Assembly (NCBI RefSeq): GCF_002902945.1
Contig: NZ_CP026101.1
Coordinates: 1,984,001-2,048,000 of the forward strand
Origin: Paraburkholderia caribensis
Lineage (GTDB): Bacteria; Pseudomonadota; Gammaproteobacteria; Burkholderiales; Burkholderiaceae
DNA length: 64,000 nt
Reading direction: 5' to 3'
Under the pieces are notes generated by a model. That model did not search any database and was not told where the DNA came from. It worked only from the letters and a program-made list of their open reading frames with translations. Within the stretch, counting starts at the first letter, position 1. Each line of letters begins with the position of its first letter. Position numbers and translations under genes: made by a program. Of the stretch, positions 61,795-64,000 are shown piece by piece.

Positions 61795-63021
61795 ATGATC
61801 TCTGGCACGTCTTCTTCCTGGGTTCTTGGCGCTGCCAGTCTTGTCGCGCTCGTGGTCGCGGCGGTGATTGGCGTGAGCTGGTATACAGGGCTTGCCGATC
61901 CGAAGGAAATGATCCGTGCCGCCCTATTCCTCGACACAGACAAGCCTCGGTTGGAGGGGCCCTATGCCGTCGGCTTCTCCAGTGTTGAAGTGAAAACGGG
62001 AATCGATGGCCCTTCGCTTCCCGTCGATATCTGGTACCCCGCGCAGGCGCCCGGCGATGGCATTGGGCGCTCGCTTCTGCAGTGGATCAGAGCAATCGGA
62101 CATCCTATGTCCCCGCCGTTCACACCAGATGGAAAGCTGTCCGAGGCCCGTGCCAAATATCCCCTCATCATTTACTTTCCATCATGGTTCAGTGTTCGCC
62201 AACAGAGCACATTCACGCCCGCAAACCTGGCGAGCCATGGTTTCATCGTCGCTACCGTGGACGACATCGTGCACGCCCCTCGTCTTCCCGGACGAGAGGG
62301 CGAGGCTCAGGCATCGGAGATCCCCAGCGATTCGATGGAAAGCTTCGAGGCTTATCGCCCCGTCGCAGCCCTGCGGGCTGAACTAGCGGCGAAATCGGGC
62401 TCTGCCATCATCGACGCATTTCAGAATATTCCGGTGTTTGGACAACGTGTGGATATGGCGAAGGTCGGCGCCGTCGGATTCTCGTTCGGAGGCGCGACGG
62501 CAGCGCAGATGAGTAGCGACGATCGACGCATCAAGGCCGTCGTGAATTTTGACGGCTCCTTGTATGGCCGCCCTGAACGCGGCAATGTCGAGGTGCCTTA
62601 CATGATGTTCTTTAGTGGTTGGACCTATCCGACTTGCGAGGAACTCATGCATAGTGACTTCGCCACGCGGATCAACTCGGTGCTGACGGTCGAGGCAGTT
62701 GCGCACCAGGTCCGCCAGGCCACGCTCCCGAACAACTGGACCTTCACGGTAAAGGGTACGGTACATGATGATTTCGCAGACAAGCTCGCGAAGCCTTCAT
62801 GGAGGGCCGCATTCGGCAAATCTACAATCGACAGGGCGAAGACCTGGTCCGAGATCAATCGCTACGTTGTTGCATTCTTCACCCGCTTCTTGCTAGGCGA
62901 GGACCAGCCTTTGTTGACGGAGCCAGCTCCGTTCGCGGAAATACGGCCTTTCATGGAGAACCAGGCGCCTCCACAAGACCCGGTATCGGCCACTGGTTCC
63001 ATAAAAGCCCGCTGTCCTTAG
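61795..63021 (+). CDS. Membrane-anchored alpha/beta hydrolase, PAF acetylhydrolase-like
   Basis: A 408-residue protein with an N-terminal membrane segment (VLGAASLVALVVAAVIGVSW). The hydrolase core has IIYFPSW, GFIVATVDDI, the nucleophile elbow VGFSFGGAT (Ser230), NFDGSLYG and a possible catalytic His324 in TVHDDF. The pattern resembles platelet-activating-factor acetylhydrolase-type esterases. Same strand and 18 bases after the methyltransferase, so it may be co-transcribed. It could hydrolyse or transfer acyl groups at the membrane, but this is inferred. Confidence 0.8.
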   Translation: MISGTSSSWVLGAASLVALVVAAVIGVSWYTGLADPKEMIRAALFLDTDKPRLEGPYAVGFSSVEVKTGIDGPSLPVDIWYPAQAPGDGIGRSLLQWIRAIGHPMSPPFTPDGKLSEARAKYPLIIYFPSWFSVRQQSTFTPANLASHGFIVATVDDIVHAPRLPGREGEAQASEIPSDSMESFEAYRPVAALRAELAAKSGSAIIDAFQNIPVFGQRVDMAKVGAVGFSFGGATAAQMSSDDRRIKAVVNFDGSLYGRPERGNVEVPYMMFFSGWTYPTCEELMHSDFATRINSVLTVEAVAHQVRQATLPNNWTFTVKGTVHDDFADKLAKPSWRAAFGKSTIDRAKTWSEINRYVVAFFTRFLLGEDQPLLTEPAPFAEIRPFMENQAPPQDPVSATGSIKARCP

Positions 63022-63062
63022 ATCACAGCGCATTTTTGCGCGTCTGGACGACTAGCGTTGAT

Positions 63063-64000
63063 CTATTCGACGCCGACTCCGGCTACGGCTTTGCCACGCC
63101 GATATATTGAGGCGACATCCTCTGCGCGTTCGAAACCAACGAAACGCGACAATGCGTTGAGATATGATGGGCTTAAGGGCAGGAAGCGTCCGAACATCTG
63201 GTCGAGTTGCGCGAGGCGGGTCCGGAACGCCACGATATCGTATCGATACAACAGCCGCATGTATGACGAGAGACGTTGCTTGAGCATTTCCTGATCGTCC
63301 TCCGAAAGCACGTCTAAAGAATGCCGATGTCCCTCGGTGATCCTGAAGAAGTTCTCCATGTATTGTTCTGTGAGGTGTATGGCGTTGTAGCGCGCTCCTC
63401 GGAGCCCAAGACGCCGGTGTCCTTGCTGTCGCCACGCGAAGAGCGGGTCTGCGCTCTCGACCGTCAGAACCTTTGCGCCTTTTCTCGCGAGCTTTAGTAG
63501 AAAGTCCTGGTCCTCATCAACCTTGAGATTTTCGTCGAAGCCGGCCACATCCGCGATCCATCGTCTTCTGAATACGCTCTGACCTAAATGTATGAGAGGT
63601 CCCTTGGCGAGAATCTCCAATTCGCCCGGCTGTGAAGAAAACGTTGAGCACTCGGCGAGGCGGACCCTTCGCACAGTATCGAGTTCGACCACGACCTCTT
63701 CCCATCGCGACATCACATAGGCGACACCCGGATCAGCAGTCCGGCAGGCGATCGACTGAAGCTGCAGTTTTGTCGGCGCCAGGAAATCGTCGGCATCCAG
63801 AAACTGAATCCACTCTGCTGTCGTCGATTGCCATCCCAGGTTTCGGGCAGCACTCACTCCCTTGTTGGGCTGCGTGAGAATCGTCCACGGATGGCGGCAA
63901 CCCTTGAGGTGTTCCCGAGCCTTCGCGACGGTATCGTCCGATGAGCCGTCGTCGACGATCAGGATTTCAATCTCGTCATGCGTCTGTGACGTTACGGTTT
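63063..64000 (-). CDS. Family 2 glycosyltransferase (5' end outside window)
   Basis: The frame runs past the right edge; the visible 312 codons include ILIVDDGSSDDTVAKA and WIQFLDADDFLAPTK, the nucleotide-sugar-binding DDG and DxD motifs of GT2 enzymes, then DENLKVDEDQDFLLKLARKG. The N-terminus is missing. Opposite in strand to the hydrolase, with a 41-base gap. It marks a change to another transcription unit, likely a surface polysaccharide locus. Confidence 0.88.
   Translation of the reverse strand, partial: TVTSQTHDEIEILIVDDGSSDDTVAKAREHLKGCRHPWTILTQPNKGVSAARNLGWQSTTAEWIQFLDADDFLAPTKLQLQSIACRTADPGVAYVMSRWEEVVVELDTVRRVRLAECSTFSSQPGELEILAKGPLIHLGQSVFRRRWIADVAGFDENLKVDEDQDFLLKLARKGAKVLTVESADPLFAWRQQGHRRLGLRGARYNAIHLTEQYMENFFRITEGHRHSLDVLSEDDQEMLKQRLSSYMRLLYRYDIVAFRTRLAQLDQMFGRFLPLSPSYLNALSRFVGFERAEDVASIYRRGKAVAGVGVE

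Overview
The window looks like a Burkholderiaceae chromosome, most likely Paraburkholderia or a close relative. It is GC-rich and carries a typical beta-proteobacterial set of housekeeping genes (dusA, ssuDCB-mop, aat-bpt, pyrD, a lepB paralogue). This genus assignment rests on gene content and recalled family resemblance, not on a search.

1-23.7 kb is a large part of a lambda-like (siphovirus-type) prophage, cut by the left edge. Leftward structural genes run from the terminases (9.7-7.0 kb) through the DUF6527 protein, gpW, portal, a prohead protease/major capsid fusion, DUF2190, head-tail joining, tail completion and major tail proteins to a tail assembly chaperone with a -1 frameshift site. 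Upstream lie a candidate cos region with GACTACC repeats, a late promoter/terminator pair, a zinc-finger Q-like protein, a TOPRIM-FtsK gamma-VapE replication protein, a CII-like regulator and a Cro-like protein. A repressor diverges from the Cro-like gene. Rightward there is an operon of small unknown genes, a ParB-like protein, a DUF4224 protein and a tyrosine integrase. The right end abuts the 3' end of tRNA-His. One 14-bp operator motif occurs three times, each time within or beside a good promoter.

23.7-43.5 kb is ordinary chromosome: tRNA-His, dusA, a secreted small protein with an unusual GCAGT-rich 3' region, the sulfonate genes ssuD-ssuC-ssuB with a Mop protein, a 3-hydroxyisobutyryl-CoA hydrolase-like enzyme, a TetR regulator divergent from an epimerase-like gene, small stress or membrane genes, tRNA-fMet, a Nudix hydrolase, the N-degron pair aat-bpt, pyrD, a signal peptidase I, an oxidoreductase and a FadR-type regulator.

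43.5-63 kb is a hybrid NRPS-PKS locus set among long gene-poor stretches: an acyl-carrier-like protein whose phosphopantetheine serine is alanine, a Crp/Fnr regulator, an Sfp-type phosphopantetheinyl transferase, a 3307-residue megasynthase (A-PCP-KS-AT-ACP-AMT-C-A-PCP) and a second protein (C-TE). In that C domain the catalytic histidine is serine, and in the TE the nucleophile is cysteine. A degraded copy of a TE tail lies just downstream, followed by a TIGR04325-like methyltransferase, a membrane-anchored alpha/beta hydrolase and, on the other strand, a glycosyltransferase cut by the right edge. The domain order predicts an amino-acyl starter, one malonate extension, beta-transamination to a beta,gamma-diamino acyl chain, glycine addition and an unusual release step. 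This locus is the best candidate for undescribed biology in the window.
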